A DNA stretch of 64,000 bases, taken from positions 78,915-142,914 of the forward strand of contig JAHHHM010000019.1 in NCBI GenBank assembly GCA_019359355.1. Reading direction: 5' to 3'. Below, in pieces: positions 38,537 through 48,386 of this stretch. A program made the translations under genes and the position numbers. This DNA is from Microcoleus vaginatus WJT46-NPBG5 (GTDB taxonomy: Bacteria > Cyanobacteriota > Cyanobacteriia > Cyanobacteriales > Oscillatoriaceae). The notes below the pieces were generated by a model that had not been told where the DNA came from, did not search any database, and saw nothing but the letters and a program-made list of their open reading frames with translations. Position 1 is the first letter of the stretch, and the number at the start of each line of letters is the position of its first letter.

Positions 38537-39400
38537 CTAGGCAAGCAGAGCCAACTTTTTCTTCTCAAACTCGTCATGAGTAATGATTCCTGAATCTCTG
38601 GCATTTTCAAGCTGCTTAATTTTTCCTCCAAATTCTGATTGTTTTTGAAGCAATAACTTCTTACTCTCGTATTCTTCTTGAGTGAGAACTCCAGCAGCAA
38701 GAGCAGCATTGAGTTTGGAAGTTTGAGCATCTAAGTCTGAACTAGAAGAATCACGGATTAATTCAGCTTTTTTCATCTCAAACTCACCCTGAGTTAAAAT
38801 CCCAGCATCAAGCAAGCTTTTAAGCTTCATGAGCTTCTCATCTGTACCGGCGTTCTGCTTAGAATTCCTTACTTGCCCCTCAATTTCTAGCTTCTTTTTA
38901 TTGTAGGCAATTTCATCAAGGAAGCCTTGTTCGTAAGCTTCCCGAAGTTGGTTTAGTTTTTCTTCAGATTTTTTCTGGGATTGCGCGACTGCCAACTCTT
39001 GAGCAGATTTAGGTTTTTCACCAAACATAACTTTCTGGTCAATGAAAGTCCACAAATCGATTTCAACTTTCTTCGACCACCCTACGGCAATGCCACTAAT
39101 AAGCAAAGTAGCACCACCTGTTAAAACTGCTGCAACACCTCCTGCAGTCAGATTTGATGCCCATTCTCCAGTGCTGAGATCCACTGAAAAATCATCGGGT
39201 TGTCCTTGAATCAAAACGTTGAATGCTCTAGACGCACCCACTGCTTTTCGCCATGCTTCAGTTTTTGCAGCTTGCAAAAGCCAACTTCCATCAGATCTAC
39301 TTGTCTGAGTTTGATAACCTTGTTCCTTGAATCAAGTTTCAACGTCATTCAATAAAATGTTTAGATCACGGTTCTTGTTCCTGTAAACTTTTTTAGCCAT
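38537..39400 (-). pseudogene. SHOCT-repeat membrane protein interrupted by an in-frame TGA
   Basis: The main open frame (from 39277 down) encodes an N-terminal region with a hydrophobic stretch (GGVAAVLTGGATLLISGIAV) and four C-terminal SHOCT-like helical hairpins (EAYEQGFLDEIAYNKKK, LLDAGILTQGEFEMKK, LAAGVLTQEEYESKK, DSGIITHDEFEKKK). Upstream, the same frame continues to an ATG at 39400 (MAKKVYRNKNRDLNILLNDV), broken only by TGA at 39334-39332 (codon 23). The residues around the stop (DVET-stop-FKEQGY) suggest TGG (Trp) became TGA. The intact product would be 287 residues. Either a recent nonsense mutation, a base-call error, or initiation at an internal codon. Confidence 0.7.
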
Positions 39401-40033
39401 GTTTTACCTCTAGAAATACTTGCCGTGCAAGCACACTTCTGGGTTCTGTCTGTTTTATATTTGCCTGCCCTTCGTCTGCACTAACACCAAAATTTGCAGC
39501 TTTCTAATTACTGATGCACAGCTTTCGTTAACTAAGGTTCCTTGTCTTTACTACATACTCCCTGTCTGTTCAGTACCTCACGCCAGGAGATAGTCATCGT
39601 CTTGGCCATCTTCTGGCCCTTTGATAAACCGAACTCTACAAAGGGTTGGCATTCGGGGTAAGGCAGATGTTACCCTACCAGCAAGTAGTTTAGATATTTT
39701 GCCAGCCGGCCATCTGTAGATTCAGCCAAGTTGTCTCTTAGTGAACTGAAAGCTGAGTTACTTTTGTTGTACTTTTTCAGGGATGCGCGATTACTTTGCG
39801 ATATTTCTCAAAATTAACCGGCTGGTTGATTTGTGCAGAAACGCAAGGCCAAGGGTTGCATTACTTCTTGCTGTTTGAATTTTAAAACTTACCGCCAAAA
39901 GAAAATACAGGGCAAGGGACACCGGCAATAGAGACTGGAAAGGACAACTAGACAGCTCACATTTCGCTTAACTTTAGACAATTTATCTTGACCGGCATCC
40001 GCCCCCACACAAGAGATAGCAACCAACGAAACA
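39401..40033. other. Intergenic region, SHOCT gene to response regulator
   Basis: Contains divergent promoters. On the minus strand around 39580-39715 there is a short open frame without a good start, whose end reads VRFIKGPEDGQDDDYLLA. It may be a gene remnant but I recognise no family. No repeats seen. Confidence 0.35.
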
Positions 40034-40477
40034 ATGGAAAACAAAATTATCCTGCTAGTCGAAGACAACCCAGACGATCAAGTTTTAACCCTCCGCGCCC
40101 TGAGAAAAAGTAATATCGCCAATGAGGTGATCGTTGTTAATGATGGGGTTGAAGCCTTAGATTACCTATTCGGCACCGGCACTTATGCGGGACGCGATAC
40201 AAGTTTTATGCCACAGCTCATCCTGCTAGATTTAAAGCTGCCGAAACTCGATGGACTGCAAGTGCTGCAACGCCTGCGGGCGGAGAAGCGCACACAACTG
40301 CTGCCGGTGGTGGTTCTGACGACTTCGCGGGAGGAACAAGACATCATCAAGAGTTACAGCTTGGGTGCTAACAGTTACGTCCGTAAACCTGTTGATTTTA
40401 CAGAATTTGCCCAAGCCGTGCAGCAGTTGGGGCTGTATTGGTTGCTGCTCAACGAAGCCCCGCCGGTGCGGCTGTAA
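40034..40477 (+). CDS. Single-domain response regulator, Rcp1-like
   Basis: A 147-residue CheY-like receiver of the Rcp1 class, which takes phosphate from phytochrome-type or similar kinases. Acidic pocket EDNPDD near the start, phospho-acceptor Asp66 in ILLDLKLPK, Thr in VVLTTS and Lys in YVRKPVDF are all present. No output domain, so signalling is by protein contact or phosphotransfer. The kinase gene begins six bases after its stop, so the two are one operon. Confidence 0.94.
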   Translation: MENKIILLVEDNPDDQVLTLRALRKSNIANEVIVVNDGVEALDYLFGTGTYAGRDTSFMPQLILLDLKLPKLDGLQVLQRLRAEKRTQLLPVVVLTTSREEQDIIKSYSLGANSYVRKPVDFTEFAQAVQQLGLYWLLLNEAPPVRL

Positions 40478-40482
40478 ACCCT

Positions 40483-42108
40483 ATGAGTGTGTCGTTGCGG
40501 GTTTTGATTGTAGAAGATTCGGAAAACGACGCGGTTCTGATGCTGCGCGAACTCAGACGCGGCGGCTACCAGCCTTTTGTGGAACGGGTGGAAACCCCAC
40601 AGGCGATGAGCGCCGCCCTTGAGAGGCAACACTGGGATATTATTTTGGCGGATTATTCTTTACCCCACTTCAACGCCCTAGCCGCTTTGCATCTAATGCG
40701 CGACAAAGGGCTGGATCTGCCATTTATTATCGTCTCAGGCAGAATAGGCGAGGAAGTCGCGGTTGCCGCAATGAAAGCCGGTGCCCATGATTATGTGATG
40801 AAGGACAAGCTTGCTCGACTACTTCCCGCCATTGAGCGCGAGTTACGCGAGGCAGCAGGGCGGCGGGAACGCCGGCAGGCAGAGGCGGCACTGAAACACA
40901 GTGAGGCTAAAAATCGCGCCATTCTCAGCGCTATCCCCGATACCATGTTTTGCATCAGTCAAGATGGCACTTTTTTGGATTTTTTGCCGGCAGATGATTT
41001 TCAGCCGGTGGTTTCCAAGTGTGAGGTTTTAGGTAAAAATGTGCGGGAGATCCTGCCGGTGGAGGTGGCAAGTGCCATCACCCACTATGCCACGCAAGCG
41101 CTCTCAACCGGCGAGACGCAAATCTTTGAGTATCAGATCCCCCTTAATAACAATCTGCGCGATTACGAGGTGCGAATCGTTAATACAGAAGATATACAGA
41201 TCGAAACCGATGGCTCAGCTTTAGCAATCGTGCGAGACATTAGCGGGCGCAAGCAGGCTGAAGCAGCACTGCAACAGCTTAATGAACAGCTAGAAACCAA
41301 AGTTGAGGAACGCACCGCCGCTCTCACTCTGGTGAATGAGCAACTCCGTTATGAAATTGCCGAACGCCAGCGCTTAGAAGCCGAAATTCGCTTAGCTCTG
41401 GCTAAAGAAAAAGAACTCAATTTACTGAAATCTCGTTTTGTTTACATGGTCACCCATGAATTTCGTAACCCCCTAACTGTCATTTTAGGTTTTACAGAAT
41501 TACTCGAAAATCACAGCCAACAATTAACTAAAAAGCAACACAAAAAATATTTCAGTCGAATTAAGGAAGCGGTCAGAAGAATGACCGAGCTGTTAGAGGA
41601 TGTTCTGATCGTCGGGCGTTCAGACGTGGATAAACTAGCGTTCAACCCAGCACCCATAAATTTGGACAATTTTTGTTGCAATTTGGTTGAAGAAATTCAA
41701 ATGGGGGCAGTCAATAACACGACCATTTCCTTTATTCGGGAAGGGGACAGTTGCGAAGCCTGTATGGACGAGAAATTGTTGCGGCATATTCTCAGCAATT
41801 TACTTTCAAATGCGCTGAAGTATTCGCCACCCGATAGCAAGGTTTATTTTAAACTGGCAGAGTGGGAGGGCGAAGCAGTCTTCCACATTCAAGACCAGGG
41901 GATTGGCATTACTCCAGAAGACCAAGAACGATTATTTGAACCTTTCTATCGCGGCCAAAATGCTAGCGAAATGCCGGGAACAGGTCTGGGTCTAGCTATT
42001 GTGAAACGAGCAATAGATTTACACAGGGGGACAATTTTAGTGACAAGTGAACCCGAAAGCGGCACAACATTTACGGTGAAATTGCCATTAAACGCCAAAA
42101 AAATGTGA
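40483..42108 (+). CDS. Receiver-PAS-histidine kinase
   Basis: A 541-residue soluble kinase with an N-terminal receiver (VLIVEDSENDAVL; Asp57 in IILADYSLPHF; Lys in YVMKDKL), a PAS domain (about 145-265), a coiled-coil linker (LNEQLETKVEERTAALTLVN), HisKA with His325 in MVTHEFRNPLTVIL, and HATPase_c (SNLLSNALKYSP, DQGIGITPEDQE, GTGLGLAIVK). The start ATG 40483 follows the preceding response regulator gene by five bases. An upstream in-frame start at 40438 would overlap it. Together they likely form a receiver-kinase phosphorelay; the stimulus is unknown. Confidence 0.94.
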   Translation: MSVSLRVLIVEDSENDAVLMLRELRRGGYQPFVERVETPQAMSAALERQHWDIILADYSLPHFNALAALHLMRDKGLDLPFIIVSGRIGEEVAVAAMKAGAHDYVMKDKLARLLPAIERELREAAGRRERRQAEAALKHSEAKNRAILSAIPDTMFCISQDGTFLDFLPADDFQPVVSKCEVLGKNVREILPVEVASAITHYATQALSTGETQIFEYQIPLNNNLRDYEVRIVNTEDIQIETDGSALAIVRDISGRKQAEAALQQLNEQLETKVEERTAALTLVNEQLRYEIAERQRLEAEIRLALAKEKELNLLKSRFVYMVTHEFRNPLTVILGFTELLENHSQQLTKKQHKKYFSRIKEAVRRMTELLEDVLIVGRSDVDKLAFNPAPINLDNFCCNLVEEIQMGAVNNTTISFIREGDSCEACMDEKLLRHILSNLLSNALKYSPPDSKVYFKLAEWEGEAVFHIQDQGIGITPEDQERLFEPFYRGQNASEMPGTGLGLAIVKRAIDLHRGTILVTSEPESGTTFTVKLPLNAKKM

Positions 42109-42814
42109 AAAATTGCCATAATAAACAGTGGGGAAATAATTGCATTAATCAATCCATAAAACGGAAGTCCGGGAAGTAAGGGTAGGGAAGGAAGTGAAAC
42201 CTGTCATCGGGTGCGTCTGGGATTTGTCAAAATATAAGAGTGGGACACGAAGCTCTCTGAAATTACTGTAAGCGGGCATCGTGCCGGCACTCCAAGTTTA
42301 CAAACAAGGAATGCTCCCCTCGCCATCGCGCCCTTGCCGGTTAAAGGGTAGAAAATTTATAAAATGATGCGGCTTTAAACATATAAAATTGGCAGCAACT
42401 AGCTATGCTGCGCTCGCTCAAAGGTGAAGGGTGTTAAGAAGATTTTTTTCCAAGCCGGTGGACGCTAAAGTTTTATACGAAACTGATATGTATTAACTTT
42501 TGATAAATAAATATAAAAATGTTTAAATTGTCATAAAGTTTCAAGATAACTGTCTGGGTAAGGTTCTAAACTTAAAATCACAACTTAAGTAGGCGGATAC
42601 CGATAAAGGCAACTTCTTTATATATTCAAGACGGTGCAGCCTTGCCCCATGCCGGCGCTTCGCCCTCAGCAAGCTACAGATGTGGTGATTATCACTCACA
42701 TCAAAAGCCCCTTCCCCTCTTTAGGAAGGTTGAATTTTTTCTGCCTACTTATTTGTGAACTTTTTTTCGCTTACTTATTTGTGAATTAGGTAATCAATAC
42801 TTGAGGGATGCATC
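42109..42814. other. Long intergenic region with a direct repeat
   Basis: No credible gene. Close to the next start, TACTTATTTGTGAA occurs at 42746-42759 and again at 42772-42785, 26 bases apart, a spacing of about 2.5 helical turns. This could be a paired regulator site for the 42815 gene. Confidence 0.5.
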
Positions 42815-43549
42815 ATGGTAGATACGGACGCGCTGCTATTGGATATGCACTCGTTCATCCCAAATGAAATGGCCATCGCTCATTCCCATCCCCTAGCCAA
42901 AAACCTGGAACTGCCGATTCCTGATCCGCGACAAGCAACGCCGGCAGAAATTCGGAAAATTCAGTTACGGGATCGCATTCCCGGCATTGTCAAACGGATT
43001 ATTCCCCTGGATGCCTTAGTTTCTTGGGAATATTGGTGGTGCGTACCCGGTCGCCTGCTGCTGCCTGAGGATGTGGAACTTCTGCAACGCGATCGCTCCA
43101 GAGTTGAAACGATTTTATCAAAATTGCTGTGGCTTCTGGGGGGCTACTGCTTCACCACAGATACGTGCTGGGAGGGTGAGCAACCGACTGTTTATGATTG
43201 GCAGCAGATTCTCGCGGTTGCCGGCAAGCAAGGGTTTGAATCTTATTTGCTCGATATTGACTTTTTTACAAGCGCTATTAAAGCCGATAACCGTCAGGCA
43301 GGCGTTACCCCTGGGACACAAACCCCGACCCACATAGCCGTTGAGCCGGCTCACTGGCATATTGAGTTTTTCCAGGTGCAACCGGCTGCCGGCGGCTTTG
43401 AAATTAAGCAACCCAAACCTCTGTGCGGCTGCCAAATCTGGATGGCTAAGCCATTCATCAAGAACCTCAAAACAGGTGAAACGCTTACTCGCTATGATTT
43501 GTGGCTCTCAAATCCTCACAATGTGACCAATCCTCCTTGGCTGAATTAA
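42815..43549 (+). CDS. Protein of unknown function (244 aa)
   Basis: A soluble protein rich in Trp (WEYWWCVPGR, LWLLGGYCF, WHIEFFQVQP). I recognise no domain. It begins with ATG 42815, internal ATGs exist, and it has no signal peptide or membrane span. No neighbour suggests a function; the next gene (ABC-2 permease) is 155 bases downstream on the same strand. Long, regular and acceptable in codon use, so probably real. Confidence 0.75.
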   Translation: MVDTDALLLDMHSFIPNEMAIAHSHPLAKNLELPIPDPRQATPAEIRKIQLRDRIPGIVKRIIPLDALVSWEYWWCVPGRLLLPEDVELLQRDRSRVETILSKLLWLLGGYCFTTDTCWEGEQPTVYDWQQILAVAGKQGFESYLLDIDFFTSAIKADNRQAGVTPGTQTPTHIAVEPAHWHIEFFQVQPAAGGFEIKQPKPLCGCQIWMAKPFIKNLKTGETLTRYDLWLSNPHNVTNPPWLN

Positions 43550-43704
43550 TCGGCAGTGCTGAGTGAGTTTGACAGTCAAGGCCCTCTCATGCCAAGGGTG
43601 AAGAAGAGGGGGAATTATTGACAATAGTAAAAAAGTATGATTTTCAAACTAGCTCGACATCGGGTCTAACGTCAGTGTTGAGCTGAAAGTTTTAAGTTGG
43701 GGCG

Positions 43705-44565
43705 TTGAGAAATGTAACAATACGGATCAACAATCTCAACGCTCTAGCATCCGTGAACTTTGATACCTCGCTGAAACGCTCACTAATTCAGACCATTTGG
43801 CAAGACAGTCTCACTGTATTTTGGGGAGATTGGCTTGATTTGCGCGTGCGAATTGTCCAAGTTGCCGCCTCTGGGTTGGTATCGCCGTTGATCTACATTC
43901 TCGCTTTTGGCTTAGGGCTAGGAAGCTCAATTAAGCCCGGATCGGGAATTAGTGGTAATTACAGTAGCTATTTGGAATTTATGCTGCCGGGGATGGTGGC
44001 GCTGTCATCGATGGCAATTTGTTTTGGAGGCACCACGTTTTCGATTTGTGGTGACCGGCTGTTTAGCAAGACTTTTGAGGAGATGTTGCTAATGCCGGTG
44101 CACCCCCTAGCGTTGCACATCGGCAAAATGATGGCGGGAATTGTGCGCGGGTTGATGACATCCGGTTCTGTGATCCTCGTGGCGATTTTGTTCACCGGCA
44201 AGGTGTGGAGTTTTCTCAACCCGCTGTTTCTTTTGTTGCTGCTGCTGAACTGTGCGGTGTTTTCTGGGTTGGGAGTGATTATGGGGTTAACTGTCAAGTC
44301 CCTAGAAAGTGTTGGTTTGGCGAATAATTTTTTAATTATCCCAATGTCTTTCTTAGGTGCGACATTTTTTGATCCTGGCACTTTGCCGGCGGCCATTAAA
44401 GCAATTGTCTATCTGCTGCCGCTGACTTATACCAGTATTGGCTTACGTGCTGCCGCTTATTTGCCGGCTTCCCAATTTCCCTGGTACAGCGTGCCGGTGT
44501 TGCTGGTCATTGCCATTGCCCTATCGGCTGCCGGTGCCTACCTATTCTCCCACCAGCAGGACTAA
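43705..44565 (+). CDS. ABC-2 type permease, orphan
   Basis: A 286-residue membrane protein with about six spans (VSPLIYILAFGLGLGSS, FLEFMLPGMVALSSMAICFG-like region, LFLLLLLLNCAVFSGLGVI, VPVLLVIAIALSAAGAYLF). The start DSLTVFWGDWLDLRVRIVQV and the central EEMLLMPVHPLALHIGKM match ABC-2 permeases of export systems. No ATPase is adjacent, so its partner must be encoded elsewhere. The start is uncertain: TTG 43705, or GTG 43753 sixteen codons later. Confidence 0.88.
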   Translation: MRNVTIRINNLNALASVNFDTSLKRSLIQTIWQDSLTVFWGDWLDLRVRIVQVAASGLVSPLIYILAFGLGLGSSIKPGSGISGNYSSYLEFMLPGMVALSSMAICFGGTTFSICGDRLFSKTFEEMLLMPVHPLALHIGKMMAGIVRGLMTSGSVILVAILFTGKVWSFLNPLFLLLLLLNCAVFSGLGVIMGLTVKSLESVGLANNFLIIPMSFLGATFFDPGTLPAAIKAIVYLLPLTYTSIGLRAAAYLPASQFPWYSVPVLLVIAIALSAAGAYLFSHQQD

Positions 44566-44617
44566 CTATAAAGCTAGGAACTAACGCCTTACGAACCCAG
44601 AAATTCTCCCTTTTTCC

Positions 44618-44662
44618 CCCAATGCCCAATGCCCAATGCCCAATGCCCAATCCCCAATGCCC
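44618..44662. repeat. STRR heptamer tract (CCCAATG x6)
   Basis: Six tandem copies of CCCAATG, one with a substitution, lie just upstream of atp1 at the head of the ATP synthase operon. The unit differs from the repeats in the other operon spacers. Confidence 0.85.
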
Positions 44663-44748
44663 TGCGATTATCTGATTAATTCATTTTTAAGAATTGTTAC
44701 CCCTGCGTGATATCATTGGCAGTGGCCTGCACATCCAAACATCTTTTG

Positions 44749-45207
44749 GTGAACTTGCCAGACGACTCTCTCGAACCGACTTCCGCAACGGAAGATGCTC
44801 CTCAATCTGTTTCTGTTCGATCAGAACCGGATGAATCGATGCAAGAGTTCTACAAACTCCAACAAGAGTTATTGCTATGGACTCTGGCACTGACAGGGAT
44901 TATCTTCGTTTCTGTCTGGATTGCTTACTCGCTAAACATTGCCCTGAATTATTTGATCGGGGCGTGCACAGGTGTGGTTTACTTGAGAATGTTGGCGAAG
45001 GACGTTGAGCGCCTTGGCAGAGAAAAAGAGCGTCTTAGCAAGACGCGGTTAGCAATATTCATTGGGTTGATTATAGTAGCAACTCAATGGAATCAGCTAC
45101 ACATATTGCCCATATTTTTGGGATTTCTGACATATAAAGCCGCGCTCATCGTTTATGTGTTGCGAACAACACTCATGCCTGACCTAAATAAGTCAGACAA
45201 CCTGTGA
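44749..45207 (+). CDS. atp1: ATP synthase subunit I (Atp1)
   Basis: A small membrane protein that helps assemble the c-ring of F0. It has an acidic hydrophilic N terminus, then four hydrophobic spans ([74 protein letters not shown]). Its place directly before the subunit a gene is the standard cyanobacterial order. The start is uncertain: GTG 44749 (152 residues) is given; GTG 44707 would add 14 residues. Confidence 0.88.
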   Translation: MNLPDDSLEPTSATEDAPQSVSVRSEPDESMQEFYKLQQELLLWTLALTGIIFVSVWIAYSLNIALNYLIGACTGVVYLRMLAKDVERLGREKERLSKTRLAIFIGLIIVATQWNQLHILPIFLGFLTYKAALIVYVLRTTLMPDLNKSDNL

Positions 45208-45278
45208 ATCCTCCAACTACTCTTTCGCCCAGTCGTATGTCCTGATGGACATCGCGCTTGGAAGACTCCTGAATCGAT

Positions 45279-46031
45279 ATGCTGGATGTTTTAAACGCCC
45301 TTTACACTCTTCCCCTCGCCAAATTGGAAGTCGGCCAGCATTTATACTGGCAAATCGGCAATCTAAAACTGCATGGACAGGTGTTTCTCACCTCCTGGTT
45401 TGTAATTGCTGTGCTAGTGATAGCTTCCCTGGCAGCCACGCGGAACGTACAGCGAATTCCTCGTGGTATGCAAAACTTTATGGAATACGCCCTGGACTTT
45501 ATCAGGGACCTGGCCAAAAACCAGATTGGCGAGAAAGAGTACCGCCCTTGGGTGCCATTTATTGGCACACTGTTTCTGTTCATTTTTGTGTCAAATTGGT
45601 CGGGAGCGTTAATTCCCTGGAAGCTAATCCATTTGCCTGAAGGTGAACTGGCTGCCCCAACCAATGACATTAACACCACCGTGGCCCTGGCACTGCTGAC
45701 ATCTCTGGCGTATTTTTATGCCGGCTTCAGCAAGCGCGGCTTAGAATACTTTGCCAAGTATATCCAGCCAACGCCAATCCTTTTGCCCATCAACATTCTG
45801 GAAGATTTTACCAAGCCCCTCTCGCTCTCGTTCCGTCTATTTGGCAACATTTTGGCGGATGAATTGGTGGTGGCGGTACTGGTGCTGCTGGTTCCCCTGT
45901 TTGTGCCATTGCCGGTCATGATTTTGGGACTTTTTACCAGTGCGATTCAGGCGTTGATTTTTGCCACTCTGGCAGCTGCCTACATCCATGAGGCAATGGA
46001 AGGGCATGGTGGTGAAGAGCATCACGAGTGA
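45279..46031 (+). CDS. atpI: ATP synthase subunit a
   Basis: Proton channel subunit of F0 (equivalent to E. coli atpB). The 250 residues include the conserved helix with the essential Arg in [15 protein letters not shown] and the C-terminal helix [19 protein letters not shown]. It acts in the thylakoid membrane with the c-ring next encoded. Second gene of the operon. Confidence 0.97.
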   Translation: MLDVLNALYTLPLAKLEVGQHLYWQIGNLKLHGQVFLTSWFVIAVLVIASLAATRNVQRIPRGMQNFMEYALDFIRDLAKNQIGEKEYRPWVPFIGTLFLFIFVSNWSGALIPWKLIHLPEGELAAPTNDINTTVALALLTSLAYFYAGFSKRGLEYFAKYIQPTPILLPINILEDFTKPLSLSFRLFGNILADELVVAVLVLLVPLFVPLPVMILGLFTSAIQALIFATLAAAYIHEAMEGHGGEEHHE

Positions 46032-46049
46032 ACCCTCACTCGGTTGATG

Positions 46050-46417
<368 letters not shown>

Positions 46418-46478
46418 GAAAGGACTGAAGTTCTGACGCACTGAAGCAAGAGCGATCGCTCAGCGTGTGCGTAGTGCT

Positions 46479-46545
46479 TGCGGTGAAGGGTGAAGCGTGA
46501 AATTATCTTTCATCCTTCATCCTTCACCCCTCAATCTTCACCCTT
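46479..46545. repeat. STRR tract in the atpH-atpG spacer (TTCATCC/TTCACCC)
   Basis: Tandem heptamers TTCATCC and TTCACCC (46509-46543) are preceded by complementary GGTGAAG copies (46480-46495), giving an imperfect hairpin. Confidence 0.8.
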
Positions 46546-46585
46546 TATCACTCTTTATTAACAGAGATCGGGGCCATTAAAAGCC

Positions 46586-47074
46586 ATGACATACTGGACA
46601 ATTTTATTAGCCGTTGAAACTGCTGCAGAGGAGGGAGGCGGGCTATTTGATATAGATGCCACGCTGCCTTTGATGGCTGTGCAGTTTTTACTATTGGCTG
46701 CAATTCTGAACGCAATCTTTTATAAGCCCCTGACCAAGGCAATAGATGAGCGGGAAGAGTACATCCGCAACAATCAAAAACAAGCTCGCGAACGCCTGGA
46801 AAAATCTCAGATGTTGGCTGCTCAATATGAGCAACAGCTAGGGGAATCTCGCCGGCAGTCTCAAGCCATTATTGCCCAGGCTGAAGCAGATGCCCAAAAA
46901 ATGGCGGCTGAGCAAATAGCCCAAGCGCAAAAACAAGCCCAGCAAGAGCGAGAAAAAGCTCAGCAAGAGATCGAACAGCAAAAACAAGAAGCCATGCGGT
47001 CTCTTGAGCAACAGGTAGACACCCTCAGTCGCCAGATCCTCGAAAAACTCCTCGGCCCTGAGTTAGTCAAATAA
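46586..47074 (+). CDS. atpG: ATP synthase subunit b-prime
   Basis: Peripheral stalk subunit, the second b-type chain of cyanobacteria and plastids (also called AtpF2). One N-terminal span ([20 protein letters not shown]) is followed by a long charged coiled coil ([35 protein letters not shown]). 162 residues, normal. Confidence 0.95.
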   Translation: MTYWTILLAVETAAEEGGGLFDIDATLPLMAVQFLLLAAILNAIFYKPLTKAIDEREEYIRNNQKQARERLEKSQMLAAQYEQQLGESRRQSQAIIAQAEADAQKMAAEQIAQAQKQAQQEREKAQQEIEQQKQEAMRSLEQQVDTLSRQILEKLLGPELVK

Positions 47075-47141
47075 AGAATTAAGAATTAAGAATTAAGAAT
47101 GACTTCCCAATTCTCAATTCTCAATTCTCAATTCTCCTAAC
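47075..47141. repeat. STRR tract in the atpG-atpF spacer (AAGAATT and TTCTCAA)
   Basis: Four AAGAATT-type heptamers begin immediately after the atpG stop, followed by a short spacer and four TTCTCAA-type heptamers. The two halves are complementary apart from about one base per unit, so the RNA could form a long imperfect stem. Confidence 0.85.
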
Positions 47142-47173
47142 CCAGAGCTAATGAACACTGTTATGGATTGAGT

Positions 47174-47725
47174 ATGATGGGGATTTTTTTAGTATTGGCT
47201 ACAGCAGCCAGTGAAGTTCACTCGGAATTAGCGGAAGGTGGGGTCGGTCTCAATATAGACATATTAGAAACCAACCTAATAAACCTGGCGATTATTATTG
47301 GAGTGCTGTTTTACTTCGGGCGTGGTTTTTTGGGGAATATCCTCAGCGCACGACGCTTGGCAATTGAAACAGCCATTAAGGAAGCAGAAAAGCGGCAGAA
47401 AGACGCAGCGGCAGCATTGTCCGACGCACAGCAAAAATTAACTCAAGCCCAGGCCGAGGCAGAACGCATCCGCCGCAGCGCAGAAGAACGGGCCAAAGTG
47501 GCAAAAGAAGCCATCTTAGCGCAGGCAACCAAAGATGTTGAGCGCCTGAAGGCAGATGCAGCAAGAGATCTAAATTCTGACCTGGATCGGGTGCTCAAGG
47601 AACTGCGCCAGCGTGTCGCAGCGCTGGCTTTGCAGCAAGTTGAGTCCCAACTCAAGTCTCAATTAAATGAGGGGACTCAGCAACAATTAATTGATCGCAG
47701 CATTACGATGCTAGGAGGGCGTTGA
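47174..47725 (+). CDS. atpF: ATP synthase subunit b
   Basis: The other peripheral stalk subunit. N-terminal membrane helix ([20 protein letters not shown]) then a long helix rich in Ala/Glu/Gln/Arg ([20 protein letters not shown]). ATG 47174 or 47177 are possible starts; an in-frame TTG at 47168 is unlikely. The stop TGA overlaps the atpD ATG by one base (TGATG), implying translational coupling. Confidence 0.95.
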   Translation: MMGIFLVLATAASEVHSELAEGGVGLNIDILETNLINLAIIIGVLFYFGRGFLGNILSARRLAIETAIKEAEKRQKDAAAALSDAQQKLTQAQAEAERIRRSAEERAKVAKEAILAQATKDVERLKADAARDLNSDLDRVLKELRQRVAALALQQVESQLKSQLNEGTQQQLIDRSITMLGGR

Positions 47726-48282
47726 TGAAAGGCAGTTTGGTTAGTGCTGAAATCCTCGAACCCTACGCAGAAGCTCTGATGTCGGCGGCTAAAGCGCAAA
47801 ATCTCGCCGAGCAAATCGGAGAAGATATGCGTTCCTTGCTGAGTGCTGTGGAAAATTCAGAGGAATTGCGCCAGTTTTTGGGCAATCCCTTCATAAAAGA
47901 AGCGGACAAAAAAACAGTTCTCGGACAAATTGCCGGCGAGGGAGTTCACCCCTTCACCCGCAATTTTTTGATGCTGCTTGTAGATAGACGTCGCATTCTG
48001 TTCTTAGAAGGTATCGCTCAACAGTATTTGACACTTCTGCGCGAACTCAATCAAACCGTTTTAGCTGAAGTCATCTCTGCAGTAGAACTGACAGAAGCGC
48101 AGCAGCAAGCAGTCCGTGAAAAGGTACAAGCAATGACCAGCGCACGAGCTGTTGAACTAAGTACCAAACTAGACCCCGATTTGATTGGCGGAGTCATAAT
48201 TAAAGTGGGATCGCAAGTCGTTGACGCTAGTTTGCGAGGACAGCTGCGCCGTATTGGTATCCGCCTCAGCAGTGCGGCTTAG
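47725..48282 (+). CDS. atpD: ATP synthase subunit delta
   Basis: Connects F1 to the peripheral stalk (equivalent to E. coli atpH). The N-terminal segment (ILEPYAEALMSAAKAQN) and C-terminal DPDLIGGVIIKVGSQVVDAS, RGQLRRI are the family signatures. ATG 47725 overlaps the atpF stop and has AGGAGG at 47713-47718. 185 residues. Confidence 0.95.
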   Translation: MKGSLVSAEILEPYAEALMSAAKAQNLAEQIGEDMRSLLSAVENSEELRQFLGNPFIKEADKKTVLGQIAGEGVHPFTRNFLMLLVDRRRILFLEGIAQQYLTLLRELNQTVLAEVISAVELTEAQQQAVREKVQAMTSARAVELSTKLDPDLIGGVIIKVGSQVVDASLRGQLRRIGIRLSSAA

Positions 48283-48342
48283 TCATTTGTTAAACGTTCT
48301 TTGTCCGTTGCCAATGACAAAGAACACATTGACCGGCAACAA

Positions 48343-48376
48343 CTGAGACCTGACATCTGACACCTGACACCTGACA
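48343..48376. repeat. STRR tract in the atpD-atpA spacer (CTGACAC)
   Basis: About four tandem copies of ACCTGAC/ATCTGAC end 10 bases before the atpA ATG. Again a different heptamer from the neighbouring spacers. Confidence 0.8.
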
Positions 48377-48386
48377 AGTAACAACA

